From contig JAEQBH010001141.1 in NCBI GenBank assembly GCA_016808115.1, positions 62,001-126,000 of the forward strand: 64,000 bases of DNA. Direction: 5' to 3'. The translations under genes and the position numbers were made by a program. Shown here one piece after another: positions 32,481 to 44,704 of this stretch. The DNA comes from Tetrastigma voinierianum. Its lineage: Eukaryota > Streptophyta > Magnoliopsida > Vitales > Vitaceae. Numbering within the stretch: position 1 is the first letter of the stretch; each line of letters begins with the position of its first letter. The notes under the pieces were generated by a model that saw only the letters and a list, made by a program, of their open reading frames with translations, was not told where the DNA came from and did no database searches.

Positions 32481-34081
32481 GTATTTAATGGTTTTCATTG
32501 TAAAACCATATTTTAAAGCAAGCAAGCAATGAGTATTTAAGCAAACAATATGGTTTTGATTTGAACCATATGTAGAAAAACAAACAAGTAATAGTTTTGA
32601 TGTGATGACCGTACTTTTAAAAAACAAAATGACCCGATGGTTTGAGTTGTAAAACCATATTTCAAAGAGCAAGCAAACAAAAGTATATTTTACAAAAGCA
32701 GGCCCTAACGAAAATCCCTAGTTTTGAAGCAGCTTATACCGGTCGGTATTAAATATGTCTTGCGGTGATATTGGGACATCATTTCATGCATTTAGATTTG
32801 CACGATCGACCAGGCACCAGTTGTGCGTCATGGCATTTAAAGGGGCCAGTGGCGTCTTGGGTATATAGGGTGCAGCGGTAGCTAAATTACGGTGGCGTTG
32901 ACCAAAGGTCATTCCCGCCATATTTATCGGAAAGGGAAGTGGCCCGAGGCCCTTCCACCTAGGTGATGCCGGACCGGGAGTCGCCTTCCCGCCGGCCTTG
33001 ATTGAAGCAAACTCAGAGTGTTTTTCTTGAGGGGACGGCCAACGAGAAAAAGACGCCGAGTGGTTGATCTTGATTTATACAACAACCACTGCACAATTTT
33101 GAAAATCAACCAGCGGTAAACAAGCGATTGAGCCCAGGCTCCCGCATTTATAAAAAGTTTTATAAACTTTTAAAGGAAGCGGTTGAGCCCAGACTCCCGT
33201 GTTTATAAAAAGTTTTATAAACTTTTAAAGCAAAACAAGCAAACATTTTATGAAAAGTTTTTAGAAACTTTTAAAGCAAGCAGTCGAAGCCCAGGCTCCC
33301 GCGTTTATGAAAAGTTTTTATAAACTTTTAAAGCAAATCAAACAAGTAGTTTTGAAAAGTTTTAGAAACTTTTAAAGCAAAGTAAGCAAGAGATCTATGA
33401 AAAGTTTTATAAACTTTTAAGAAGCGAAATAAGCAACCCAATGAGGTTTATAGAAAAGTTTTATAAACTTTTAAAAGCAACCAGCGGCTTAGTATAAAAA
33501 GTTTAGAAACTTTTGAGCCGAAGGCGAAGCAAGGTTTTGGACAATGTCTTGTAAAGAGAGTTTACAGGTTTTGAGATATTTTAGGAAAAGCAAACATTTT
33601 ACAAAGCATACACTCCACTTGAGCTCGTTTAGCTCATTATTTTGTTGTTTAAAAACTATTTTCAGTGCGTGACGCGCCGGACAATGGAGCATATTAGGAT
33701 TCTCTTGACTTTTGTATCAGTATTGTATTAAATAACTTATGAAATACTTTGGAATTTGTACAGTTGGAAACATATGTATGTACATAGTTTTATATTGTGA
33801 AAATGTGATGAGCACGAGGCTCTTTGAAGGGGTGTGTTGGTTGCCATATTTTGAAAAGTGTAAGCGTATCCTCTGAGGTTTTAGGATTTATCACGTATGC
33901 ATTTGTTATCTTTGCCGAGATTTACTAAAATCACAAGTTTAGAAAGGAAAAATTTACATACGAGTTTTTCGGCAAGCAACACGACTTCGCTTCATGGATT
34001 ATCTAGTCGTTGGAAGTAACGGTTGAGGGTTTTTGTGGGGTACCCGGCACACCTACCGCTAGTAGGGGTGGGGGTGTGACA
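32480..34081 (-). mobile_element. LTR-like sequence starting TGTCACACCCCC, minus orientation
   Basis: On the minus strand from 34081 the sequence begins TGTCACACCCCCACCCC, a typical plant gypsy LTR start. The body carries AAAGCAAGCAA words and the palindrome array at 33153-33514. The other end is not defined; 32480 is only where the repeated words begin. No internal region or second LTR is seen nearby, so it would be a solo or truncated LTR. The boundary evidence is weak. Confidence 0.35.
33153..33514. repeat. Array of eight AAAAGTTT-type palindromes
   Basis: The near-perfect inverted repeat AAAAGTTTTATAAACTTTT, or its variant with AGAAACTTTT, occurs at about 33153, 33207, 33253, 33310, 33355, 33400, 33454 and 33496, spaced 40-57 bp. 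Spacers carry AAAGCAAGCAA-type words, and three copies are preceded by GAGCCCAG(A/G)CTCCCG, itself a small palindrome. Each unit could fold into a hairpin of 8-9 bp stem. Confidence 0.85.
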
Positions 34082-35030
34082 ATGTAAATATCAAAATATA
34101 TTGAAATTTGACATATTATAATGTTTTAATTTATTTAAGTAGCATATCTAATTATTTTTTATACTATTATTATTTTACTACTTTTGATAATGGTGATATG
34201 TATTTTAATTTATTTAACAAAACTAATTGTGTATTCAAAAAACAAATCTAATTATTGTATTCAAAAAAAATCTAATTATTCATAATAATATTATTTGTTT
34301 TTCAAATGAAGAATTCTACTGAAAGTGGGAGAATAAAGGAGAGAGACGTTTATTATAGTCATGATTTGGAGGTGACAATAAAGCTAATATATGTAATGTT
34401 ATCTAAAAAATCCATAATTTCCTCTAACTTCTTATTAATAAATTTGAAAATAGCATTATAAAAAATGATTATTTACAAATTAAAATTAAATTAACTAATT
34501 TTATTCTTCAATAATTTCGTAGAAGATGAAAAAAAGATGAAAAACATAAAGATAAATAAAAAAGATTATTGCTTTTGAAGATTTATTCGATCCATCGTTA
34601 CCATGAACACAACAAAATTAGGTATAAATTTTTTTAAAGAGTATTTCAATTTCAAAATAACATAGGGTTTGAGAACTATAATTTCCAAAAACCAAACCTA
34701 AAAAGTAGAATAAAAGTTTATAAAACCGCAATTGCTTAGTTTTAAAATTTTAAAACTGAAGATAAAAAAATAATTTAAAATATTTCCAAATCGGATTCAC
34801 TCGGTTCGGTTTGATCGGTTTAATCCAGATTTATGCACACCCTAAATAAGACTTTAAAACACTCATTCATTCAATTTATGTCATCAGCCAAGTAGGCCAT
34901 GGGCTATCAGATAGCTTGAAGAAATTTATCTCATGTATTGGGCATGTTAGGAGAGGGCCCATTTTACACACTTAGGGTATAGATATATGGGAAAGGGACA
35001 ATGAGTGAGCCGGAATCCGATTCGATTACA
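34082..35030. other. AT-rich sequence, possible hAT-type MITE end
   Basis: It is mostly AT-rich and non-coding. At 34800-34848 the plus strand has CGGTTCGGTTTGATCGGTTT and then ATGCACACCCTA. On the minus strand this reads TAGGGTGTGCAT, a frequent terminus of plant hAT-type MITEs. I could not find the partner terminus or an 8-bp target repeat. Confidence 0.3.
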
Positions 35031-35038
35031 GTTATCGC

Positions 35039-36652
35039 GAGGATAAAAATGTCGGTTTCGTGATTATATCGATGCCGAGTTGAATCTCGGTTTCGATGGA
35101 TATATCGATCTTTGCATTTATGGATATATCAGGATATGGAGATATATCGGTGGATATTTTTATGAATATCGATATATCGAAAATTAACAAAATACTTTGA
35201 AATTCATAAAAAATACTTGCAAAAGTGTAAAAATGACATTAATAATCGAAATATATACATTAAGTGAGTTTTAAGATAGAAGTGGGGTTGAATCAACATT
35301 GAATTGCAGAAGCGTTTGATCTGATGGATGGGGACTGGGTGAGTGAATCTTTATGCAAGGAAGTGTGATTGATTTGGGATAATGTGGATGTATGAATAGT
35401 GTGTTTGAATAGATATGCTTTAGAGCTTTTTATCTGACTTATGGATAGGAAGAATTGGGATGATGATATGGTTGATATTATTGTGAAAAATTAATTTATT
35501 AATATATTATTACTAAATTAAACTAATTTAAATATGAAAACTTCATATAATACTATAAATTTATAATATGCATACCTGATATTAACTAATATATAACTTG
35601 ATTTTAAAAATTAACGAAGACATGAAATGTTAATTTATTAATATATTACTAAATTAACTAATTTAAAAATAATAAAAACTAACTATATAGTTATTTAAGA
35701 GATATCACAAAGAAATTTTTGGAGTGGAAATGAAGATTGGATATTGGTAGAGATAATTCGTGATCAAATTGAATGATTTTAGAGGTATTTATAGATTTTT
35801 GGGTCAAAATAGCAGATTGGATGGTCAAAATATATTTGTAATTTAATTATAGTAGTTAGTTTAATTTTTAGTAAATATGGTCATTTTGATATATTTCAGA
35901 TATATCTAGATATATCACTTGGAGTATATCTAGATATATACCGATATATCTCAGATATTTCTATAGATATTTCCGATATATCTCTAGATATTTTCTTAGA
36001 TATTTCCGATATATCTCCGGAGTATTTTGAAGCAAAAAATCGATCAGGCGTGTGTTACAACTTTGCGGAAATTTCGCGAAATTTCGGTCCGGATCTGATG
36101 TCGTGATATCAGCCAAGTATTTCCCGATTTTTCCGCGATTTTTCTGTAAGCGATTTTACGTATCGAAAATCGTTTCGAGTGGGGCTTGATGTCCAGATAT
36201 ATCGTAAATATATCGTAGATATCGAAATTTCAATCCTTGATTGTTACTTGGATTTTACGGATATATCGGGACATATCTCTAGATATTGTCGATTGGATAT
36301 TTTTACATGAATATCGATATATCGAAAATTAAACTGTTGTGATCAATCTATAACCGTTGGATCAAGTCATGATTTCATGAGTGCGTTTAAATATATCAGA
36401 TATATCACCGATATGTCGATATATTCAGATATATCTCGGATATTTATCGAAAAATTCATGCCTGCGTGTGTTTGTGAGCGCGATATTTCGCGATATATCG
36501 ATCTAAAATCGATATATCGGTCCAAAATCGATATATCGGTCATCACCGATATCTCGGCGATATATCGGTCATCACCGATATCGTGTCGAACATCATCGAT
36601 ATCGGATATATCGGAGATATATCGACGGATATATCGAATATTTTCATCCCTG
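35039..36652. mobile_element. MITE-like element built of GATATATCGG words (copy 1)
   Basis: Ends read GAGGATAAAAATGTCGG at the left and CAGGGATGAAAATATTCG at the right on the opposite strand, giving an imperfect terminal inverted repeat of about 16 bp. Flanking 8-mers are GTTATCGC (35031-35038) and GTTATAAG (36653-36660), sharing only five bases. The interior is packed with TATCGATATATCG-type palindromic words near both ends (35030-35190 and 35885-36640). The AT-rich middle section carries no protein. Two long open frames at 36367-36727 on opposite strands are by-products of the palindromic words. The 35150-35260 part matches 55745-55860. Confidence 0.6.
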
Positions 36653-37926
36653 GTTATAAGTGGGAATAAGGCCCTGGCGGTCAGTCCGTTTTGGCTCACG
36701 AGTCCGAATAGAACTAGAGCCTACTGAAATCCCGAGTAAATCCATATTTTTAGAAAATCAGGTTCGAAAAATGATGGCGGTCCAAATAGAATTAGAACCT
36801 ATTGTATTTTATCGAATAGTCGCGTTTTGGAAGGTTGAAAGTTTGGGAAAAAGGATGACACCCAAATAGATTAGAGCCTATTGACCCTTGCAGAATAGGT
36901 TCCCAGTCCATTAGGGCTTGGGTGAGATTGGTCGGTCTATGGACCATTTAAGCGTGTTTTTATTTTTAATTTTTTAATAATTACATAATATTTTCTAATG
37001 GTTAAAAATATTAGTTTTTCTATTATGAAAAATATAAAATAGTTGTTTATTGAAAAAGAATAGTTATCAAAGAATTGTTTTTAATAAAATAATATGAAAA
37101 TAATTTAAAATAAAATAAATATATATAAATATAACTTTTTATCAAAAAAATATATAAATATAATTAGAATAATTTATTTTATATAATATTATAAACGTGA
37201 GAATAAACTATATAGTTAAAAAACACTATAAGTAACTTTATTTTACTAAATATAAATTATTAAAATTGTTATTTATTATTATTTTTAATTTTTAAATATT
37301 TAACCTATTTTGAACTAGGACCGGTATAAGATCAAGTTGGACTGATAAAAAATAAGCTCAATTAATAGTGGACCGAGTTAGTCTGGCCCATTTGATCCAT
37401 AGCCCAAATGGGCTTGGCCCATTTTCTATTATACTTTTTACCCCACCCATTATTGGGCTAACATCCTAAACCCTTGACCCACTTGTAAGTTGTTCATCTT
37501 GTAGGATGTATGAAAAAATAAAAGATGGTTAGGGTTTATTTGCCGTTGAATTCCTAGCATGAGCCACCTTACTCCAGTTATGGTAGTGCCATCAACTCCC
37601 CTTCAAATCCAGTGCTAGTGCCACTTCACTACTTTTCACGATCAGACTCAAAATTATTTGAAGTTCCGAGTGTGGGTAGAATCTGGAAGGTGGGGTTCTC
37701 TTTCTCGTTTCCTTACTTTTCTTTTTAGAAATGATCAAATTTGTGTGGGGTTTGGAACTATAAGAGAGATGGTTAGAGTTGGAATGTTGTTATATGGTAG
37801 AGTTGTAAGTTTTTTGTCTGCTTAGATTCACTATTCATTTATTAGAAGCCTTGAAGAATGGGGTTATGTAGTGGTCATGCCTTTATTATATACGTATCTT
37901 AGTTCCATTTTTAAGCTTAAGGTACA
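36653..37926. other. Unassigned intergenic sequence
   Basis: Short repeats of AGAGCCTA and CCAAATAGA words occur at 36700-36890, followed by AT-rich sequence and a patch of TGGCCCA/GGGCTTGGCCCA words at 37330-37480. No coding motif. Confidence 0.4.
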
Positions 37927-38160
37927 TTTTTTTTTTTTTTTTTTTTGATAGGCAAATATATAGAATTCATTAAACAAAAAGCCTAAAAGTACAACCCTAA
38001 GTATACAAGGAAAACCACATGCCTATACAAAGGAAAGCTTGAGATACTATTCTACCATGAACCTATTGGATTTGGAACCGAAGAGAAAAACAATCCTTAC
38101 ATGGTTGACACAAAAGCATAAGATTTTTCAACTTGAGTTTATGTTTTGCCTCTATCATTT
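37927..38160 (-). mobile_element. LINE 3' end with poly-A tail, minus orientation
   Basis: A 20-base T run at 37927-37946 is followed by GATAGGCAAATATATAGAAT and GTATACAAGG (about 38005). On the minus strand this is the classic end of plant L1 elements: a TATACTTAGGG and CTTTTTG-rich stretch ending TTTGCCTATC and poly-A. No coding part is left, so this is a strongly 5'-truncated insertion. Confidence 0.65.
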
Positions 38161-39972
38161 TACAACTACTGGATCTTGACAATGAAGAATGGTTTTAAAA
38201 GGAAAACTAATTTCTTTGGTTGGAAATAAGAAAGGAAAACAATGTGATGACCATTAGGAGGCAACTTGTTCAAAATTTAAGAACCTTCAATTTCCTGTTC
38301 AAATTAACAAGGAAAATTGACAATTGAGAAAAAGAAAATTTATTTGCCTAAAAGTTGAGTCCTATTTCTCTGGGTTTTTTCTTTTCTTTCCTTTTATAAT
38401 TGCCTTTGCTTTCTTTCAGAGTTATTGAAGTCAATCATAGCCCAAATATAAAATGGGTCATCGTCATTTTGGTATCTTTTGGGTCACTTCAATCATACTG
38501 ATTAATAATGTAAGCTTGTTATAGATTTCATTGATTGGTTTTTGTGTAAGGCTTTTGTTTTTAAGCCCCTGCTCGTTTCCTTTGCTTCTTAGCACGCTTA
38601 GCATACAACTTGCTTTGGTTATGTGTTTCGTGAGCACTTTACTATGTATTTTGCTTCATATCAAAGGGAAAAAAAAGGTTAGGGTTGGTTCTTCCTTTCA
38701 TTTGTTTACTTTTAAAAAATATTGATACTTGATAGGTATTATTGAGTTCGGGGATAAACTTACATTCAGGCTATCCTTTAAATAAAAGGGATGCATGACA
38801 CCATAACTTTCTTCCATTATTAAGTATTGTTGAAGGGATCAATCCGGAGTTTCTCTTCCTAACCTGAGGGACCCTTCCAGCACTCCTACGGATTTGAGAA
38901 AACATTTATTTTGAACCATTTTTAAAAGTGAATCCGTGGAACGAACCCATTTATTTAATTATGTTTTCCATTAAAACCTTATTAAACATGGTGAGAAATT
39001 TTTTTTTAAACATTAAACCCTTTTTATACGATTAAACATTTTGCAAAAAAATTTGATTTCCTCACATTTTGACATTTCTATTCCTGACATATGCAATAAA
39101 CATTTTACACTACCAAAAATGTTCATTTACTCCACATCTAACTTCTGGGACATCAAGTCATACTAAGCAATTTAATCGAAATTTAAAATCATTTTAATTT
39201 CTGAAATATAAATAATATTTTTATAGCAGTTGGGCTTGAGTGAGGATTACACCCAGCCGCCTCACGTGCCTCTACTAGCGCGGAGGATCAGTACCGTGGA
39301 TTCGTTTCTTTTAAAACATATATCACATTCTGAAAATAAAGGTCGCGAATAGTTATTTGCAGGTCTATGCATTTCAAAAGTGATTATCACGTGAGGCGAA
39401 AGTGTCACTTGGCTTGAGGATGCTCGAACGGCTCGTCAGTCTCTGCCTCTAAAAACATTTTATAAAACATTTGGAAAAATTGTGAGATAAAGAGGGCTCT
39501 CGATAGTCAGTTCGCCAGGAAAAATAATGTTTTTCGGATATAGTTCAAATCTGATATGTAAAAGCAGTTGTATAAATATTTCATTTCAATAAACATTTAC
39601 TTTACTTTCTTTTCTTTTTGAATCTGTCATATCCAATGGAACCACGCTTACCATTAACCACTTAGTTGGCCCATGAAAAGAACACCAGATGAAATAGTCT
39701 TGCCGATCACGATGGAGCCAAAGGAACCTCCGATCATCGTGCATTTTTTTTAAATACCGTTCTTGACATAGAATAAATCACATGCGTGCGTTGGTACTTA
39801 TTTTGTCTTTTCGCGTCGGCGACAATATGCCATGACTCCCTTCCATCTATAAAAAAATCATATCGCTACCATGCACCATGCGCGCTTAAAAGCACTTTAA
39901 TCGATTTTCCTTTAACTTTATCTTTTGTAATTAGGGTAACCATGAATTCCAAGCATAAAACATTTTCAAATA

Positions 39973-39974
<2 letters not shown>

Positions 39975-40022
<48 letters not shown>
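39975..40022. repeat. (TA)n microsatellite
   Basis: Pure TA dinucleotide inside the solo LTR. Confidence 0.95.
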
Positions 40023-40025
<3 letters not shown>

Positions 40026-40762
40026 ATGATACTTTTAACGGAGCTAAGTTTGGGCGTATAGGGAGTGGATTAAATGGACTGGATTCTTGTGGGCTTAGGC
40101 TGCGGGCTCTAGAATCGTCTCGAAATTTGAAATAGGATCATTTGTCTTTGGTCTACAAGCTGCGGATGTGGCACTCTGCGAAAACAAGAAGAAGGGAGGT
40201 TCGCAGGAGCCGCCCGTGGCGCTCCGTGCCTAAGTCGATTCTTTCACGAGGAGAAAAAGAGGCTAGCCCAGAGGCGAAGGTGTTGCGTATGTTTGTGTGG
40301 CATGAGCCTCAATGCGGCTTTCGGCGATGGGGGTAGCGCGTATTTATAGTAGATGTTCTACCAGTTGGATTGTGATTAGGATTCATTCCCATTGGATGTG
40401 ATATTTCTTGTTTAATATCGATATCGGATTTGGAAAAGGATATAGAAAGAGCAGTTTATTTGGGATAATCTTCCTTCCTTATTGGGGGATCCGGCTTGAT
40501 GATGAGAGTACATTATTATACTTTCTTTCCTTATTGATGAGATTTGGTTGGATTTGTAGGATAATATGTGTGAGGATTATTTTATTTCGTATCTTTGGGG
40601 ACTTCCCATAATCGGCGCTTTGGGGCAAAAGCGGATTGGACCGTTACGGGTGCCATGCAAAGAAAGGCAGATCTTTGAGCGTGAAAGGCACGAATCTTTG
40701 ATGGGCGTATCTGCTCGCGAGTTTAGTGAGTGGGCTGTGAGCCTTATTTTTTTAAACCTATC

Positions 40763-40806
<44 letters not shown>
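40763..40806. repeat. (AT)n microsatellite
   Basis: Pure AT dinucleotide inside the solo LTR. Confidence 0.95.
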
Positions 40807-40809
<3 letters not shown>

Positions 40810-40965
40810 TAAACATTTTTATTTTATATAGAACAAATCATGTTTTGTAAAACCATGAAACCATAATCATTTCATATTTTCTCGCATAATTAAAGTCAAA
40901 AACCACATTTCCTTTTCATTTAAACATGTATAACATAAGATATGAAAACATATATATTTGTAAAC

Positions 40966-40969
<4 letters not shown>

Positions 40970-41011
<42 letters not shown>
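40970..41011. repeat. (TA)n microsatellite
   Basis: Pure TA dinucleotide inside the solo LTR. Confidence 0.95.
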
Positions 41012-41014
<3 letters not shown>

Positions 41015-43103
41015 TAAGCTTATTTATATTTTTCCCTCACTTTAGTTTTTAAGCCATTTTCCTCCTTTAAAACTTTTCACCTCCACCTTTGTCCTTAAAT
41101 ACTTTCCTCCTACAAGTCACATTATCTATAAAATTCATTTAACATTCATACTTTAATCATGTTCAATTAAACCATTAACTTTATAATATATTTTCTATTA
41201 AATTAGAAAACAACACTTAAGCATTTCTTATTCAACTTAATTTCAACTTATCAAATTCACTTCCAATTAAATCAAGACTCATGACAACATCATTACAAGC
41301 CTTAAATCAAGTCATTAACATGCTTAAAGTGAAAAACCCATAATGCCCTTCACGTTAGCAAAAATTACATTTATACCTTAATAAATTCTTTTTCTTAAAA
41401 CTTTAATTCTAACACATTCCATTAGGCATTTAATCACTTCCAATTGATTAAAATCAATGGAAACTCAACTTTTTCTTACTTCTCCTAAGGTGGTCAAATC
41501 CTACATGTCACACATTCATAATTATTTCTTCAATTTCTTCCCTTTTCTTTCAACAAATTACATTTGACAATTCATCCAATCTCATTGATTCACTTAAACT
41601 AAATCAAACAAATGCATTTCCAATTAAACCCTCTCTTGGCCTAACCCTCTCCATGCTATATCTAATTTTCTTTTCAACTTTTAATTTCATTGTTAATTCC
41701 CTTCAAGTATTCAAGTAATGTCATTAAATCATTAAACTAATCCAAACAACATGCTTCCCATTAACATCCAGGTTGACCTAAAATTACAATCCTTGTAATC
41801 TCATTCATTCTTTTCAATTTCTTAGCAAAATCAACCTAGAATTGTGTCAATTTAATAGTTAAAAACCTTAATATAACTCCAATTGAAGGTTTAGATAAAT
41901 AATCATAAAACCCTTGCTTACCTTAAGAGTTTTGGTGTCTTGATGTTAACTTGAATTCCAATGAAATCTCTTGTTAAAATCTACATAAAGACATGCCAAA
42001 AAACTCATTTACACCATAATATAACCATTTCCTCCATTAACCTTCAAATTCACATAGACTAGTAAGTGATCTCACCTTAAAACTTGATTCCTCGCAGGGT
42101 TTTGATCAGAGGCCTTCATGGACATGATGAACACTTGAAATGACACGAGAATCACTTGAATATCTTGGAAAGGGGCTGCATAATTTTCTCCCTTGCTTTG
42201 CTTCCTTTTTGCTCCAATTTTGCTTCTCAAAGTTGGTTTCACCCGTATGCACCCAAAAGACAAGCCAAATGCACTTTAAATGATACTTTTTCATGCCTAG
42301 TTGCCTCCGAATTGTTCCTTAAATTAGTATACGTGTCGTTAGTTCGCATCCTTGCATTCTCATTGGTCATGTCTTAATATAGTCATGGTAAATTCAGCTT
42401 TCTTCTATAAAATCCCACTAACTTAAACCATATTTAGGCTTAACTAACTTTCATGGTTTGCTAACACAAATATCCTTTTAACCTTAGTTAACTTTACCTA
42501 ATCAAGGTTAAGTTTGACTTTAGTTAACTTTAACTCATCCACTAACCATAGTTAAGTTGAGTAATTTATGATAAATATCAAAATTTATAGAAACCTCTCA
42601 TAGGTCCATTTTTAATTACATGGAACACCAAACTTACATGACACCATTATATTGGTTTTTGCTTTGCTTACTTAGATTAGGCTTACTCATTAAATGACTT
42701 AAATGCCCTTTTTGAAAATAATACCTCTACACCGATAAAACTCCGAAAATATTCCATGATCATCCAATCATAAAATTGACCATGGAATACTCTAATTAAA
42801 CTTATTTCCTATCATGAGCGTGCTTTGAAAAATTCTAGGGTTACAAGATATTTTAAAACTATTTAAGTAAAAAGGGCATTTCGTCATAAATCATTAGACG
42901 CGTCAAAGCCCCTTAAACTAATTCGTTTTGAGTAGTTTCGGTTTCTTTAGACTCATTATATTATTATGAACATTTTTTTATGTTGGGGCTTATTTTGAAA
43001 TTCTTATTCGTTTGATCGTTTGGAGTCAGGCTTATCATAAACTTATCAGCGAGAAATTTACTATTCTCATGAAAGCTTGATGAATTCACGGTCTTACAAT
43101 TGT

Positions 43104-44140
43104 GCTAGTATTCTTCAAATCAATTATGCCCTCTTAAGGAAATAGATGCTTCTACGAAAAATTGAAATTGAAGTCTTGTTTTTCCCTAAAAAAATAATGC
43201 TAATTTTCCTCCCTCAACCCTTGATTCTAAGAAAATATTTCTTAGAGGGGCATGGCAAAAGATATTAGAGTTGTTACTTGATTAAAGTTACATGCACATT
43301 GATTCATGGTTCAAAGAATTGGAAGTAACTAATAGTGACTCAAAGGATCAGTCGTATCGATCTACATGTATCGACATGGTATCAATCGATCGTGAAATAA
43401 TATAATTAAAATTTTAAAGTATAAAAATATTGTATAAATTATTAAATAAATACCATTAAATGAGTCAAATTTAAAATTTTAATAAAATAAAAATATCTTA
43501 TATTTAATATTATCTATTCTCCTAATAGTTTTTTCTTTTTTGAGGAATTCTCCTAATAGTTATGACATGAGGAAAGTAGAAGTTATTTATTTGAAATATA
43601 TAAAGTTTTTATTAAAGGAAATTTTAATTTTTTATTTATTAAAGGAGATAGAATACAATTCTCTATTATGTACGAAACTACAACAAAACTCAAAATCATC
43701 ATCATTAGACCACAAAACTCAAAATCATCATCATTAGTTATGCAATGAATATATAAATTAGAATATCATTTAGCAGTATGAGAATTTTGATAAAGAATTG
43801 TTTATAGCTTAATATTTTGCTTAGGTTAGATGGTCTTTGATCTAAAAATTTAATTAATATATAATAATTTTTCATGTAATTGCTCAAAAGTGTATTGAGG
43901 TAGATTTAAATTTTTTATTTATCATTTCATGCTAAGATAAATAAAAAACAATTAAATTTATTTTTTGTTTTATGTTTGCTTATTAATATTTAAAATTTCA
44001 AAAATAACCATAAATCTTATTTAAAAATGTAAATACATTTTTTTACATTTAATAAAGAATTTTAGAGAAATAAATATACGTTTCATAATTTAAAAAAAAC
44101 TCATTAACAGTAAAAGCGCAAAATTAAATTTATATTTGTA
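43104..44140. other. AT-rich intergenic sequence
   Basis: No coding motif. A short direct repeat (CACAAAACTCAAAATCATCA) occurs in tandem at about 43680-43735. Confidence 0.5.
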
Positions 44141-44297
44141 TTTAAATGTAAGGGCAGTAATTGGCGCGAGGCTCGGGCTTGGGCTTGGCTCGAATAGCTC
44201 ATTTCGGAAGCGGCGCAAATGGCTAACAAACCAAGCTTGAATTTAAATTAGGCTTGTTTCTTCGCGAGCGAGCCGACTAATAGGCGCAAGCGAGCAT

Positions 44298-44362
44298 CGT
44301 AAAACGACGTCGTTTAGTTTTTTTTTAATAAATTATCGGTGCAAAACGACGTCGTTTTGCAC
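44298..44362. repeat. Two AAACGACGTCGTTT palindromes
   Basis: A perfect palindrome AAACGACGTCGTTT is present at about 44299-44312, and a longer one, GCAAAACGACGTCGTTTTGC, at 44343-44362. They lie inside the left subterminal part of the hAT-like element and are plausible protein-binding sites or hairpins. Confidence 0.85.
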
Positions 44363-44704
44363 TGCAATATATGAAAATAAAACCCTAAACTAAAAGAGTC
44401 GCTCACTCTCCAGTCTCCCCATCGTCGTCCCCACTCCCAGACCCCGACTGGAATGCCGTCGTCCCCGACCCTGCTTATCTACCCCGTCGTCCCCGACTTC
44501 CTCTCTCCCCGACACGGCGACGCCGTCGACTACATCTCGACCCAAATCGATCTGCCTCTCTCCCGACGCGGCGACGTCGACTGCATCTCAACCTTTCTCC
44601 CTACGCGGCGACGCCGACTGCGCTCATCACGATTTTCTCGGCTCCATTTTCGTCGAATCGCCGCTACAAATACAATCATTCAAGGTATTCTCTCTGATTT
44701 AATC

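Larger units (their letters stand above)
38831..43098 (-). mobile_element. Solo LTR of 4.27 kb with perfect 5-bp target duplication
   Basis: On the minus strand the unit begins TGTAAGACCGTGAATTC at 43098 and ends at 38831 with CA (plus-strand TGAAGGGATC). The flanks are ATTGT at 38826-38830 and ATTGT at 43099-43103, an exact 5-bp duplication as made by LTR-retrotransposon integrase. No second LTR or pol domain is present, so it fits a solo LTR left by recombination between two LTRs. It contains a GC-richer segment (40130-40740) and three (TA)n tracts. The length is at the upper end for plant chromovirus LTRs. The family is not known to me. Confidence 0.7.

Noticed and set aside
36367..36727. 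Two overlapping open frames (110 and 116 codons) on opposite strands
   Set aside because: GATATATCGG-type palindromes read alike on both strands (Asp-Ile-Ser/Tyr-Arg repeats); not genes.
40577..40850. Open frames containing (IY)n tracts
   Set aside because: They run through the (AT)n microsatellite within the solo LTR.
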